Counted from the first letter of the stretch, positions 8,495 to 17,380 are shown. The stretch: DNA of 64,000 nucleotides from Salicibibacter cibi (GCF_016495865.1 NZ_CP054706.1:1550001-1614000), one strand, 5' to 3'. Program-made: numbers and translations. Notes: generated from the sequence alone by a model not told the origin.

Positions 8495-9772
8495 ATGGGG
8501 GAAGAATCGGTGGTTGATTCCGATGAAGAAAAAAGCCATCATCGCTTAACAATCATGCAAGAGCTTATGGTTTCGTCTCTAAAAAAATGGGGGTATGGAT
8601 CTCAAGTTCATGCATTGCTTAAAGAGCCGCTCCGAACGCTTGCCGTTCGAATACCCATAAAATTGGATAGCGGGAAAACCAAGATCTTCACCGGTTTCCG
8701 TGTCCAACATAATGATGCGATTGGACCGGGGATCGGAGGAGTGCGATTTCATCCCGAAGTGACGGAAATAGATGTTCAGGCACAGGCGATGTGGACATCT
8801 CTGCAAGCGGGGGTCATCGATATTCCATATAGTGGAGCGAGTGGCGCAATTGTGTGCAATCCAATGGAATTGTCCTTTCGTGAACTTGAAGCATTGAGTC
8901 GCGGGTACGTTCGGGCCATTATCTCTTTTATCGGACCGACAAAAGATGTCATTGCTCCCGATGCCGGAACCAATACACAAATGATGGCATGGATGCTCGA
9001 TGAATGCAGCCAGTTAAAAACAGATCACTCTCCCGGGTTTATGAGCGGAAAATCGCTGATTTTAGACGGATCGCCCGGAAGGGAAGCGGCTGTCGGGAAG
9101 GGGATCTCGATCACAGCCAAGTCAGCAGTCAAGCGCAGGAAACTTTCGTTGGGAAAGGCCAGTGCCATTATTCATGGCTTCGGAAATGTAGGGACGTATG
9201 TTGCCAAAACATTGAACGATGCCGGAGTAACGATCGTCGGTATCTCCGACGGCCATGGCGCGCTGTACGATCCTGATGGGCTTGATGTGGATTACTTAAT
9301 GGATCGCCGCGATAGCTTTGGGATGGTTACGAACCTTTTTAAAAAATCGATTTCCAAAAATGAACTGCTTGCAAAGGATTGCGATATAATCGTTGATTCT
9401 TCCAGAGATCAAAAGAAGTTAACGTCTCAAGACGTTGAAACAATAAAAGCAGGTATTTTTATCGAAGCCGGCAAGGGAAAGATAACGGGAGAAGCAAGCG
9501 CCCGTTTGCATCAACGTGGGACATGCGTGATCCCTGATCTTTTGACGAGTGCCGCTAACACTGCCACCTCTTATTTTGGATGCGTCCAAAGTAACCAAGG
9601 CTACGTTTGGACAGAAGAAGAAGTGAATCACAAATTGGAAGAGATATTGGAACGGGCATTGACATTGATTGTTGACGCATCGCACAGCCGCAGTGTAAAT
9701 ATGCACGAAGCCGCCCATATGATCGGAATTCAAAAAATGGCGGCAGCAAGCCGTTTGCGCGGATGGGTATAA
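8495..9772 (+). CDS. Glutamate dehydrogenase homologue lacking catalytic lysines (GudB-like pseudoenzyme)
   Basis: Homologous over its full 425 residues to NAD-dependent glutamate dehydrogenase (GudB/RocG) and located where B. subtilis has gudB. The Rossmann motif HGFGNVGTYVAKT and the segment FRELEALSRGYVRAI are retained. Key substrate and catalytic positions are altered. The usual AKGGIRFHP reads GIGGVRFHP (Lys to Ile). SLKCGIVDLPYGGGKGG reads SLQAGVIDIPYSGASGA (Lys to Gln, and the catalytic Lys to Ser). EAANGPTT reads EAGKGKIT, and the conserved ASAGGV reads TSAANT. The Asp in IAPDAGTN is kept. Deamination of glutamate is therefore unlikely. The frame is intact and uses GGAGGTGAC before ATG 8495. 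A regulatory or binding role is inferred: active GDHs also act as regulators (for example of GltC). Confidence 0.88.
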   Translation: MGEESVVDSDEEKSHHRLTIMQELMVSSLKKWGYGSQVHALLKEPLRTLAVRIPIKLDSGKTKIFTGFRVQHNDAIGPGIGGVRFHPEVTEIDVQAQAMWTSLQAGVIDIPYSGASGAIVCNPMELSFRELEALSRGYVRAIISFIGPTKDVIAPDAGTNTQMMAWMLDECSQLKTDHSPGFMSGKSLILDGSPGREAAVGKGISITAKSAVKRRKLSLGKASAIIHGFGNVGTYVAKTLNDAGVTIVGISDGHGALYDPDGLDVDYLMDRRDSFGMVTNLFKKSISKNELLAKDCDIIVDSSRDQKKLTSQDVETIKAGIFIEAGKGKITGEASARLHQRGTCVIPDLLTSAANTATSYFGCVQSNQGYVWTEEEVNHKLEEILERALTLIVDASHSRSVNMHEAAHMIGIQKMAAASRLRGWV

Positions 9773-9987
9773 AGTGAAACTTCCATCAGGGGGCGGTTTT
9801 TCCCTCTGATGGTTTTAAGGAACGCCGGCACTAGCACATCCTGCGGAACCAATCGGGGTGTTAGTCACCCGCTATTTCAGAGATCAGATTTCAGAGGCCT
9901 GAGGTCGGAAAAGGCTTTTTTCAGGGTCTTCCGATTTCCGGCTTCCGATGTCTGACTTCCGGAAAAGCTGGCGTTCACCACCGGGAT
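9773..9987 (+). ncRNA. Bacillaceae-1-like RNA element, copy A (degenerate)
   Basis: A ~215-bp element also found, reversed, at 37760-37959. It begins GTGAAACTTCCATCAG with a hairpin (CCATCAGGGGG/CCCTCTGATGG) and ends ACCACCGGGAT. The core contains CGGCACTAGCACATCCTGC, one loop of the type AUCCU. The other RUCCU hairpin seen in copies B and C is missing here, so this copy may be decayed. Confidence 0.55.
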
Positions 9988-10049
9988 GAGCGGATGAGAT
10001 GTATAGGCCCATTTAGTTTTGGAAAGTGTTAAAGTTGGAGGAATAGCAG

Positions 10050-11042
10050 TTGATACAAGAGAAAATTGTTATCATTGGCGCCGGTCCATGTGGATTGGCG
10101 GCCGCAATCGCTTGCAGGGAAAAAGGATATGATCCCCTTGTCATTGAAAAAGGAAATATTGTCTCCGCCATTTATCACTATCCGACGCATCAAACCTTTT
10201 TCAGCACTGCCAATAAACTGGAGATCGGGGAAGTTCCTTTTATTACGGTAGACCGTAAACCTAGGCGAAGCGAGGCACTTGCATATTATCGGGAAGTCGT
10301 CGAACGAAAACAATTGCGTATCCATACGTATGAAGCCGCAAAAAGCATCCGAAAAACAGAGGATGGAACGTTTGTGGCGGAAACAACGGCTAAAGGGAAA
10401 AAGAAAGCCTATCATGCCGACTATGTAATAATGGCGACAGGCTACTATGATCGTCCGAATGAACTTGGTTGCGAAGGGGAGGACCTCCCCCATGTTTACC
10501 ATTATTTTAAAGAATCCCACCCTTTCCATAGACAAAATGTTGTCGTGATCGGAGGGAAAAATTCAGCGGTTGATGCTACATTGGAGCTGGAAAAAGCGGG
10601 AGCAAATGTCACCGTTCTATACCGGGGAGAGACGTATTCATCAAGCATTAAGCCGTGGATTTTGCCTGAGTTCGAAGGGCTTGTCCGCAAAGAAAGCATA
10701 CGGATGGTATTCGGTGCAAAGGTGACCCGCATAACCGAAAAAAGCGTTTATTTTGAGAAAGACGGCCGGGAAAATGAACTGGACGCCGATTTCGTGTTCG
10801 CGATGATCGGTTATCACCCTGATCATCCGTTTTTAACAGCGGCCGGTGTGGGGATTGACGGAGATACGGGAAGGCCATTTTATGATCCGGAAAGTTACGA
10901 AACGGATGTCCCGGGTCTTTTTATCGCAGGTGTGTTGGCAGCCGGCAATAATGCGAATGAGATTTTTATTGAAACAGGAAGATTTCACGGTTATCGGATT
11001 GTGGATAAAATTGCAAACAGAGAAAATGTAAAGCGAACGTAA
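10050..11042 (+). CDS. ypdA: Bacillithiol disulfide reductase
   Basis: FAD- and NADPH-dependent reductase (Bdr) that returns oxidised bacillithiol to its thiol form. The FAD motif GAGPCGLAAAIAC near residue 10 keeps the cysteine typical of YpdA. A second nucleotide motif, VVVIGGKNSAVDATLEL, lies near residue 165, followed by a C-terminal FAD motif in DVPGLFIAGVLAAGNNANEI. Length of 330 residues matches the family. The start is TTG at 10050, with GGAGGAATAG upstream. It is followed after 13 bases by an asparaginase gene. The bacillithiol synthesis gene bshA is present at 60.8 kb, so substrate is expected to exist. Confidence 0.92.
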   Translation: MIQEKIVIIGAGPCGLAAAIACREKGYDPLVIEKGNIVSAIYHYPTHQTFFSTANKLEIGEVPFITVDRKPRRSEALAYYREVVERKQLRIHTYEAAKSIRKTEDGTFVAETTAKGKKKAYHADYVIMATGYYDRPNELGCEGEDLPHVYHYFKESHPFHRQNVVVIGGKNSAVDATLELEKAGANVTVLYRGETYSSSIKPWILPEFEGLVRKESIRMVFGAKVTRITEKSVYFEKDGRENELDADFVFAMIGYHPDHPFLTAAGVGIDGDTGRPFYDPESYETDVPGLFIAGVLAAGNNANEIFIETGRFHGYRIVDKIANRENVKRT

Positions 11043-11055
11043 GGGGCTTCGAGCG

Positions 11056-12027
11056 ATGAAAAAAATTGCATTGGTCACGACCGGGGGGACGATCGCAAGC
11101 AAAAAGACAGACGGAGGACGCTTGCGTGCCGGGGAAAGAAGCGGTGAAGAACTCGTCGATATGTGTGACGTCCCTTTTAAGTTGGAGTTAGAAATTGTTT
11201 CATTGTTTAACAAACCATCCATCCATCTCGGTTATGAAGATTTATGGCAATTAAAGGCGCATATTGAAGATTTGTTGCTACAGAAAGGAATCGATGGTGC
11301 GGTCGTTACTTCCGGGACAGATACGTTGGAAGAAGTCGCTTATTTTCTGGATTTGACGGTGGAGAACGAAAAGCCTCTTGTCGTTACAGGTTCACAACGA
11401 GGTCCGGATCAAGTGGGAAGTGATGCATTTGTTAATTTGCGAAATGCCATGATCGTCGCTGCCGATGAACAGGCTACCCGGCTTGGTTCGGTTGTCGTTT
11501 TTAATGACCATATTTTTTCTGCAAAATATGTACAAAAAACGCATGCTTCTAATGTACAAGGGTTTCATGCACCGGGATACGGATACTTCGGCATGATTGA
11601 CAATGACCGCGTCAATCTTTATCAACGGCCGCTTTATCGCGATATTTATAAGCCGAAAACCAAGAGGGGGAACTCTCGATCCCAAGTAGAAATTATCAAA
11701 ATCCATTTAGGTTCGTCGCCGTCTTTGCTACGGCTTTTGCTGGAAATGGGGGCGACGGATGGTGTCGTCCTTGAAGGGTTGGGAAGAGGACAAGTTCCAC
11801 CGGCTTTCATGCCGTTGATTGCGAATGCCCGGATCCCGATGGTCGTTACGACGAGCGCAAACGAAGGCGAGGTCTATCCTGCGTATGAATATGAAGGAAG
11901 CACGTATGACCTGATGAATCATGGGGTCATTTTAGGGAAGGATTATAGTAGCCGAAAAGCAAAAATAAAACTGCATGTGCTTTTGGAAACCGGTGTTACG
12001 GAGATTCAGGAAGCGTTCAGTAAATAA
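11056..12027 (+). CDS. L-asparaginase
   Basis: Hydrolyses L-asparagine to aspartate and ammonia. The first catalytic threonine lies in VTTGGTIASKKT near residue 8, the second in TSGTDTLEEVAYFLDLT near residue 80, and the conserved loop is TGSQRGPDQVGSDAFVNLRN. The C-terminal domain contains GVVLEGLGRGQVPP. Length is 323 residues. There is no signal peptide, so it should be cytoplasmic. It lies 13 bases after ypdA, probably in one transcript. Whether it is closer to AnsA or AnsZ of B. subtilis is unclear, so no symbol is given. Confidence 0.9.
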   Translation: MKKIALVTTGGTIASKKTDGGRLRAGERSGEELVDMCDVPFKLELEIVSLFNKPSIHLGYEDLWQLKAHIEDLLLQKGIDGAVVTSGTDTLEEVAYFLDLTVENEKPLVVTGSQRGPDQVGSDAFVNLRNAMIVAADEQATRLGSVVVFNDHIFSAKYVQKTHASNVQGFHAPGYGYFGMIDNDRVNLYQRPLYRDIYKPKTKRGNSRSQVEIIKIHLGSSPSLLRLLLEMGATDGVVLEGLGRGQVPPAFMPLIANARIPMVVTTSANEGEVYPAYEYEGSTYDLMNHGVILGKDYSSRKAKIKLHVLLETGVTEIQEAFSK

Positions 12028-12034
12028 TAGAGAA

Positions 12035-12152
12035 GAACTTCCACCAGAGGGGCTCTTCCTCTGAATGAAGGAAGTCGGTTAAAACCGTCACGTCCTGTGA
12101 CAACGCCGACACTAGCCCATCCTGGGCGTCGAAAACGTTAGTGCCGGCATAT
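12035..12152 (+). ncRNA. Bacillaceae-1-like RNA, copy B (two intact RUCCU hairpins)
   Basis: Two short hairpins with loops matching RUCCU: GTCAC-GTCCT-GTGAC (12087-12101) and GCCC-ATCCT-GGGC (12115-12127). The second is extended by CGAC/GTCG across an ACTA bulge. The Bacillaceae-1 RNA motif is described as two stem-loops with RUCCU terminal loops in Bacillaceae, which this fits well. An upstream hairpin near 12040-12066 (CCAGAGG/CCTCTG) is shared with copies A and C. It lies between the asparaginase gene and a small putative zinc protein. Confidence 0.75.
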
Positions 12153-12175
12153 TCCGGCGAAGGAGGGAAGCGTCA

Positions 12176-12340
12176 GTGACGACGGATACAAGGTATCGCA
12201 TCGTAATCCGTTGCCAGGATTGCGGCGAAAAATATATTTTGCGAGGCCGCCAAAAAGGGGACGGGCAATATGAGACAGGGTTTAAGCGGTGCGTGTGCGG
12301 CAATGAAGATGATTTTGTCATTGAAGCATCTCCGGAGTGA
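12176..12340 (+). CDS. 54-residue putative zinc-binding protein
   Basis: Short frame with GTG start at 12176 and a strong AGGAGGG at 12161-12167. The product begins VTTDTRYRIVIRCQDCGEKY; a CxxC at residues 13-16 and a CxC at residues 39-41 (RCVCGNEDDF) suggest a compact zinc ribbon. It ends VIEASPE. I do not recognise the family. Its cysteine spacing and strong ribosome site argue for a real gene. It follows the asparaginase gene and a structured RNA element, and precedes the insertion sequence; a nucleic-acid or protein contact role is only a guess from the zinc ribbon. Confidence 0.6.
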   Translation: MTTDTRYRIVIRCQDCGEKYILRGRQKGDGQYETGFKRCVCGNEDDFVIEASPE

Positions 12341-12510
12341 CCCTCTTTCCTATCAAACCTATATGAGCTAATTGCGCTGTTTCAAAACCGTTGCCGCACA
12401 AGGGGTGCGAGTGACGTAAAAAAATATTTTCTCCCAAAATCAAACGGAATTAAAGGCTTGGCGAAGGTCAAAAGCACGGATCCTGATACATCGACCCCAA
12501 ATCATAAAAA

Positions 12511-12589
12511 AACAGGTGAAACCGCTCCACTAGTGGGTTAGAATAGTTATAGACAAAAAACCAACTATTACCCTGGAGGGTCACCTGTT
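12511..12589 (+). promoter_or_regulatory. Nested inverted repeats over the transposase ribosome binding site
   Basis: AACAGGTGA (12511-12519) is perfectly complementary to TCACCTGTT (12581-12589), which lies between the ribosome site GGAGGG and the ATG. Inside it, AATAGTT (12542-12548) pairs with AACTATT (12563-12569). An RNA entering from upstream could fold and hide the start. Insertion sequences are known to use such structures to stop expression by read-through. Confidence 0.5.
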
Positions 12590-13885
12590 ATGGCTATTAT
12601 ACCACAAATGAGCTTATTTTCATGGGAAGATCTTGCGGATCTTGGAGATTTGGAACGCTTACGTTTGGTGCTCGATTATTTACCGGATGAAGCGTTGATG
12701 CGAACGTTGGAGAAAAAACGATATAAAGGGCGAAATGAATACCCTGTTCGCGCGATGTGGAATACGATGCTTGCAGGGGTTGTCTTTGAGCACACATCGA
12801 TTGAATCATTGCGTCGGGAATTGAGCCGCAATGGACAGCTACGCGAATTGTGTGGCCTCACCGTGATCGTGCCCCCTGCTTATGTATATACGCGCTTTTT
12901 AAAAAAGCTGCGGGCGCACGAATCAAAGGTTGAAGCGATTTTTGAAACGATGGTGGAACAATTGAGCGAGCTCCTCCCTGATTTCGGGAAGGCCCTTGCG
13001 ATCGATGGTAAGGCAGTAGACTCTTTTGCGAAGGGAAAACATAAGGATGAGGATCCTGACGGACGCCGTGATACCGATGCCGATTATGGGAAGAAAGAAT
13101 ATAAGGGGAAACACAAAGACGGGACGATCTGGAACAAAGTGATCAAATGGTTCGGCTATAAAATCCACCTGATCGTCGACGCGGCCTATGAATTGCCTGT
13201 GGCTTATTCAGTTACGAAAGCATCGGTGCCCGATATTAACGCCGGTCATGATATGATCAATGAGCTTGAAAAAGAACGCCCTTGGCTTTTGGGACAAGCA
13301 GAAACACTCGCCGGTGATCGCGGTTACGATGACACCAAAATGCTTGAGCGGCTGTGGGATGACCATCAAACCAAGCCTGTCATTGATATCCGGGACATGT
13401 GGAAAGATGGCGAGGACACGCGCCAACTGATGGACATTGAAAATGTCACGCATGACTATAAAGGCACCGTGTACTGTCACTGCCCGATGACCGGGAAAGA
13501 GCGCGAAATGGCGAATGGGGGCTTTGAGAAAGATCGAGCCACCCTCAAAAAGCGTTGTCCGGCCAAACAATATGGCATCACCTGTGAAGGACAAGCGGAG
13601 TGTCCGATTGCCCAAGGAATTCGGATTCCGCTCAAGGAGGACCGCCGGATCTTCACACCGATCGATCGAGCCAGTTACACATGGGCGAAGGCATACGCGA
13701 AACGAACGGCCGTGGAACGTGTGAACAGCCGGCTTGACGTCTCCTTTGGCTTCGAACAGCATACCACACGCGGGCAAAAGAAGATGAAAATGAAAACTAG
13801 GTTGGCTCTGTGCACGATGTTGGCGATGGCTTTAGGCCATATCCAAGAAGGCCGCCCGGAAAAAATGCGAAGCTTGGTTTCCTAA
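12590..13885 (+). mobile_element. Insertion-sequence transposase (DDE type, IS1182/IS5-like)
   Basis: 431-residue transposase, apparently intact. The N-terminal region (about residues 45-95: YPVRAMWNTMLAGVVFEH, SIESLRRELSRN, RELCG) is a DUF772-type domain. DDE-type catalytic positions are likely the Asp in LAIDGKAVDSFAKG, the Asp in LAGDRGYDDTKM, and the Glu in KRTAVERVNSRLD. A cysteine-containing insert (CHCP ... CPAKQYGITC) lies between. Start ATG 12590 has GGAGGG upstream. I could not find convincing terminal inverted repeats or a target duplication, so the element limits are open; they lie within about 12341-14110. A hairpin ACCAGG/CCTGGT at 14035-14052 may end its transcript. The IS sits between the small zinc-protein gene and the methionine operon. 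Confidence 0.85.
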
Positions 13886-14110
13886 AAGCATCCACATGTG
13901 GGAAACCGAATTTTAAAACAGTTTTTGTGGATAACAGGGTACGTGTGTCTTTTTTGAGGTATAAAAACGAATGATATTCGAATAGTAGCGATTTTGGTTC
14001 GTGGAAGGAAATTTTAAGGCGTTTTCAACAAAAAACCAGGAGTGAACCTGGTCCCGTTTTTACGCCTAAATCGCAAAAATCGTTACAACGCAAAAAGCTC
14101 TATATCTGTC
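13886..14110. other. Non-coding stretch, 3' flank of the insertion sequence
   Basis: No gene seen. AT-rich sequence with a small hairpin (14035-14052) followed by CCCGTTTTT, possibly the IS terminator. The right end of the element should lie here but I could not place it. Confidence 0.5.
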
Positions 14111-14114
14111 CCTC

Positions 14115-14143
14115 TTGAAACATGACGGAAATTCCTGTAGGAT
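14115..14143 (+). promoter_or_regulatory. Sigma-A promoter of the methionine operon
   Basis: TTGAAA (14115-14120) and TAGGAT (14138-14143) are separated by 17 bases, about 30 bases before the SAM riboswitch begins. Confidence 0.55.
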
Positions 14144-14172
14144 AATGGAACAGCAAAAATAATAATTATTTT

Positions 14173-14340
14173 TTCTTATCAAGAGAGACGGAGGGAAAGG
14201 TCCAAAGATGTCTCAGCAACCAGCTCATCGGAGTCAGGTGCTACTTCCTTCGGAACGGTGGTTCCGGACGATAAGAAGATGCATTCATCACTGGCAGTGC
14301 TTTCTTCTTATTCGATTCACAAGAAGAGGGCATTTTTTAT
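14173..14340 (+). promoter_or_regulatory. SAM-I riboswitch (S-box) with terminator
   Basis: Aptamer: P1 TTCTTATC (14173-14180) pairs with GATAAGAA (14270-14277). The conserved cores AAGAGAGACGGAGGGA, CTCAGCAACC and AGGTGCTAC are all present. Expression platform: a terminator stem TGCTTTCTTCTT (14298-14309) with AAGAAGAGGGCA (14321-14332), then TTTTTTATTTT. The antiterminator is visible as ATAAGAAGA (14271-14279) pairing perfectly with TCTTCTTAT (14303-14311). With SAM bound, P1 holds the first strand and transcription stops; at low SAM the antiterminator forms and the two methionine genes are read. Confidence 0.95.
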
Positions 14341-14383
14341 TTTTACAGATCATGCATATTCAGTAGCATGGGAAGGAGAAGGA

Positions 14384-15508
14384 ATGATGGAGCGGACATA
14401 TACGAAAGAGACAAAGCTTGTTCAATCCGGCAATCGCAGAGATAAACGCACCGGTGCCGTCAATGCGCCGATTTACATGAGCACTGCGTTTGAGCACACG
14501 GGTGTCGGTGAATCAACCGGTTATGATTATGCCCGTACCGGTAACCCAACGCGTGAGGTGCTTGAAGAAACGATCGCCGAATTGGAAGGGGGAACGCACG
14601 GTTTTGCCTGTAGTTCTGGCATGGCAGCGATTCAAGCTGTGCTCAGTTTGTTCTCTCAAGGAGACGAAATCATCGCTTCCGTGGATTTGTACGGAGGTAC
14701 ATACCGATTGTTTCGCCAATACTGGCCGCAATGGGGGGTAGACGTTCGTTATGTTGACCCGAGAGATCTACAAGCCGTTGAGCAAGCAATTGAAAAAAAT
14801 ACGAAGGCGTTATTCATTGAAACACCGACAAATCCTTTAATGCAGGAAGCGGATTTAGATGCACTCAGTCAACTAGCCAAGGAACATGATTTACTTATGA
14901 TCGTTGACAACACGTTTTACACCCCGTTATTGCAACGTCCGATTGAATTTGGCGCGGATATCGTGATCCATAGCGCCACCAAATATTTGGGCGGCCATAA
15001 CGATGTCGTGGCAGGGCTCGTTGTTACCGACGATGACGTGTTGGGGGAACACCTTTTCAATATTCAAAATGGGATTGGAATGACACTTGGAGCTTTTGAC
15101 TCCTGGCTGCTCGTTCGCGGAATGAAAACGTTGGCGTTAAGAATGGAAAAACATCAACAAAATGCCCACGCTGTTTGGGAAATGTTAAAAAAGCATTCGC
15201 TTGTCACGGAAGTTCTCTATCCGGGCAAAGGAGGAATGCTTTCGTTTAAAGTTCAGGATGAGAAGCTCGTCGACCCATTGCTTCGCCATTTACGGCTCGT
15301 TACATTTGCCGAAAGTTTGGGAGGCGTCGAAAGTTTAATGACGTATCCAAGTGTGCAAACCCACGCGGATATTCCTGAAAATGTGCGGATTAAAAACGGC
15401 GTGACAAATGAATTAATGCGTTTATCTTGCGGCATTGAAAATCACGAAGATATTATCGCCGATATTGAATGGGCCTTACAGGAAGCTGAACGAAAGACGC
15501 AAGTATAG
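14384..15508 (+). CDS. metI: Cystathionine gamma-synthase / O-acylhomoserine thiol-lyase family enzyme
   Basis: PLP-dependent enzyme of methionine synthesis that joins an activated homoserine with cysteine or sulfide. Motifs: YDYARTGNPTREVLEE near residue 50, CSSGMAAIQAV, ETPTNPLM, DNTFYTPLLQRPIEFGAD, and the PLP lysine in HSATKYLGGHNDV. The C-terminal part contains SLGGVESLMTYP and LSCGIEN. The ATG at 14384 follows GGAAGGAGAAGG. A longer reading from 14258 would start inside the riboswitch and is rejected. It heads an operon with the next gene, 30 bases on. The B. subtilis partner MetC is not encoded here, so homocysteine may arise by direct sulfhydrylation or from a gene elsewhere. Confidence 0.9.
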   Translation: MMERTYTKETKLVQSGNRRDKRTGAVNAPIYMSTAFEHTGVGESTGYDYARTGNPTREVLEETIAELEGGTHGFACSSGMAAIQAVLSLFSQGDEIIASVDLYGGTYRLFRQYWPQWGVDVRYVDPRDLQAVEQAIEKNTKALFIETPTNPLMQEADLDALSQLAKEHDLLMIVDNTFYTPLLQRPIEFGADIVIHSATKYLGGHNDVVAGLVVTDDDVLGEHLFNIQNGIGMTLGAFDSWLLVRGMKTLALRMEKHQQNAHAVWEMLKKHSLVTEVLYPGKGGMLSFKVQDEKLVDPLLRHLRLVTFAESLGGVESLMTYPSVQTHADIPENVRIKNGVTNELMRLSCGIENHEDIIADIEWALQEAERKTQV

Positions 15509-15538
15509 CCATGGCGGAAAAGAGGGAGAGGGATAAAG

Positions 15539-17362
15539 GTGAAATTTCTGGAAAAATTGAAAGATGAGATTTTAATCGGAGATGGAGCGATCGGCACTTT
15601 GTTGTATGAACGGGGGTATAGTGGTTCGATCGAAGATGCCAATCGTCGCGCGGAGGAGATCGTTGTATCCGCACATCAAGAATATATTGAAGCGGGTGCA
15701 AATGTTATCCAATCAAACACGTATGCCGCCAATCAGCTTAAGTTGGGGAATTATGGATTGGAGCAGGAAACGGATCGGATCAACACCCAGGGAATGCGAC
15801 TGGCAAAACAAGCGGCGAGCGGAAAAGATGTGTATGTAGCAGGGACCATTGGCGGGATTCGTGACGGAAGGGCAAGCTCTTTTACCAATCAAGACATAAA
15901 GGAAGCAACCCAATCGCAAGCGGAAGCGCTTATGGCTGAGGATCCCGATGCCATTCTTTTGGAAACGTACTATGATTTACACGAACTCATACAAGCTGTG
16001 CGGATCATTAAACGGTTATCGCCGGATATGCCGGTGATTGGGAACGTTTCTTTAGGGGATGTAGGTGTTTTGCACGGGGGGATCCCTATCAATGATGCCC
16101 TCTTGCGCTTGTTAAATGAAGGTGCGGATGTTGTCGGAATTAATTGCCGGATGGGCCCTGCCCAAACCATTGCATCATTGGAAGAAGTTTCCTTGCCGGA
16201 AGGGGCGTACCTCTCTGCTTATCCGAATGCAAGCTTACCCGGCATTCAAGATGGCCGCCTCGTTTATCAGTCAAATCCGGATTATTTTAAAAATCAAGCA
16301 GAGGAATTCCGGAATCAAGGGGTGCGCTTATTGGGCGGTTGCTGTGGCACAACTCCGGAACATATCCGTTCCTTTAAGGATAAATTGCAGCATCAAGCCC
16401 CTTTCGTAAAGGAGCGTGCGAAAGGATCGACTGTACGCGAACAAGCCTCGGCCGAGGTCGGAAATACCCTTCGGCTGGATAAGGAGGATCCCTCCATCAT
16501 CGTGGAACTTGATCCGCCCAAGTCATTGACGAAAATCGATAAATTTATAAAAGGGGCGAAGGCGCTTCACGAGGCAGGTGCCGATGCGGTTACGCTCGCG
16601 GATAATTCCCTGGCCACCTCCCGCATCGATAACCTTGCCGCATCGACGCTAATCAAACAGCAGGCAGGTGCCCATCCCTTGCTTCATATCGCTTGCCGGG
16701 ATCGGAATTTAATCGGCATGCAATCGCACTTGCTTGGATTACATGCGTTGGGAATCAGAGATGTGCTCGCGGTTACCGGCGACCCGACGAAGGTGGGGGA
16801 TTTCCCGGGAGCCAGTTCAGTATATGATCTTACCTCTTTTGACCTCATTCGACTGATTAAGTCTATGAATGAAGGTTTCAGCCATTCCGGGCGACCGTTA
16901 GGGTTACAAACGCAATTTACCGTCGGTGCCGCATTCAACCCAAATGTAAGTTCCATGGATAAAGCGGTGAAACGATTGGAGAAAAAAATCGTGGCAGGGG
17001 CCGATTTCGTGATGACACAGCCGATCTACGATGTAGAGACTTTGCAACGTTTAAAAGAAGCGTCTGCCCATCTGGATATCCCTATTTACATTGGCATTAT
17101 GCCTTTAATCAATGAACGAAATGCTGAATTCTTGCACAATGAGGTCCCGGGCATTCAACTTACGGAGCAGGTGCGAAAGCGTATGGCTGCTTGCAAAGGA
17201 GATGTCCAAAAAGGAGAAGAAGAGGGATTGGCAATCGCAAAAGAATTACTGGAAGCCAGTCTTGACTTGTTTGGTCGTCTATACTTAATTACCCCGTTTT
17301 TGCGCTATCACATCACGGCTGCGCTTACCAATGATGTTAAAGCTAGATCTTTTAACGTTTAA
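15539..17362 (+). CDS. Bifunctional homocysteine S-methyltransferase / methylenetetrahydrofolate reductase (YitJ type)
   Basis: 607 residues with two domains. Residues about 1-290 are a homocysteine S-methyltransferase with zinc ligands in GINCRMGP and GGCCGTTPEHIRS. Residues about 315-600 are a methylenetetrahydrofolate reductase (IVELDPPKS, ALGIRDVLAVTGDP, GADFVMTQPIYD). It would make 5-methyltetrahydrofolate and methylate homocysteine to methionine, completing the pathway started by the upstream gene. The start is GTG at 15539 after AGGGAGAGGG. Regulation is by the shared SAM riboswitch, and a terminator follows. Length and layout match B. subtilis YitJ. Confidence 0.93.
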   Translation: MKFLEKLKDEILIGDGAIGTLLYERGYSGSIEDANRRAEEIVVSAHQEYIEAGANVIQSNTYAANQLKLGNYGLEQETDRINTQGMRLAKQAASGKDVYVAGTIGGIRDGRASSFTNQDIKEATQSQAEALMAEDPDAILLETYYDLHELIQAVRIIKRLSPDMPVIGNVSLGDVGVLHGGIPINDALLRLLNEGADVVGINCRMGPAQTIASLEEVSLPEGAYLSAYPNASLPGIQDGRLVYQSNPDYFKNQAEEFRNQGVRLLGGCCGTTPEHIRSFKDKLQHQAPFVKERAKGSTVREQASAEVGNTLRLDKEDPSIIVELDPPKSLTKIDKFIKGAKALHEAGADAVTLADNSLATSRIDNLAASTLIKQQAGAHPLLHIACRDRNLIGMQSHLLGLHALGIRDVLAVTGDPTKVGDFPGASSVYDLTSFDLIRLIKSMNEGFSHSGRPLGLQTQFTVGAAFNPNVSSMDKAVKRLEKKIVAGADFVMTQPIYDVETLQRLKEASAHLDIPIYIGIMPLINERNAEFLHNEVPGIQLTEQVRKRMAACKGDVQKGEEEGLAIAKELLEASLDLFGRLYLITPFLRYHITAALTNDVKARSFNV

Positions 17363-17380
17363 CAACCTTCTTTTTTATTT

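Noticed and set aside
8579..8980. Minus-strand open frames opposite the GDH-like gene
   Set aside because: No start signals, no recognisable domains; they exist because the plus-strand gene keeps this frame open.
12341..14110. Terminal inverted repeats of the insertion sequence
   Set aside because: By eye I found no convincing pair of ends or target duplication; only the internal inverted repeat at the transposase start was clear.
14258..14383. Longer start for metI
   Set aside because: It would begin inside the SAM riboswitch P1 region and add 42 residues unlike the family; ATG 14384 has a good ribosome site.
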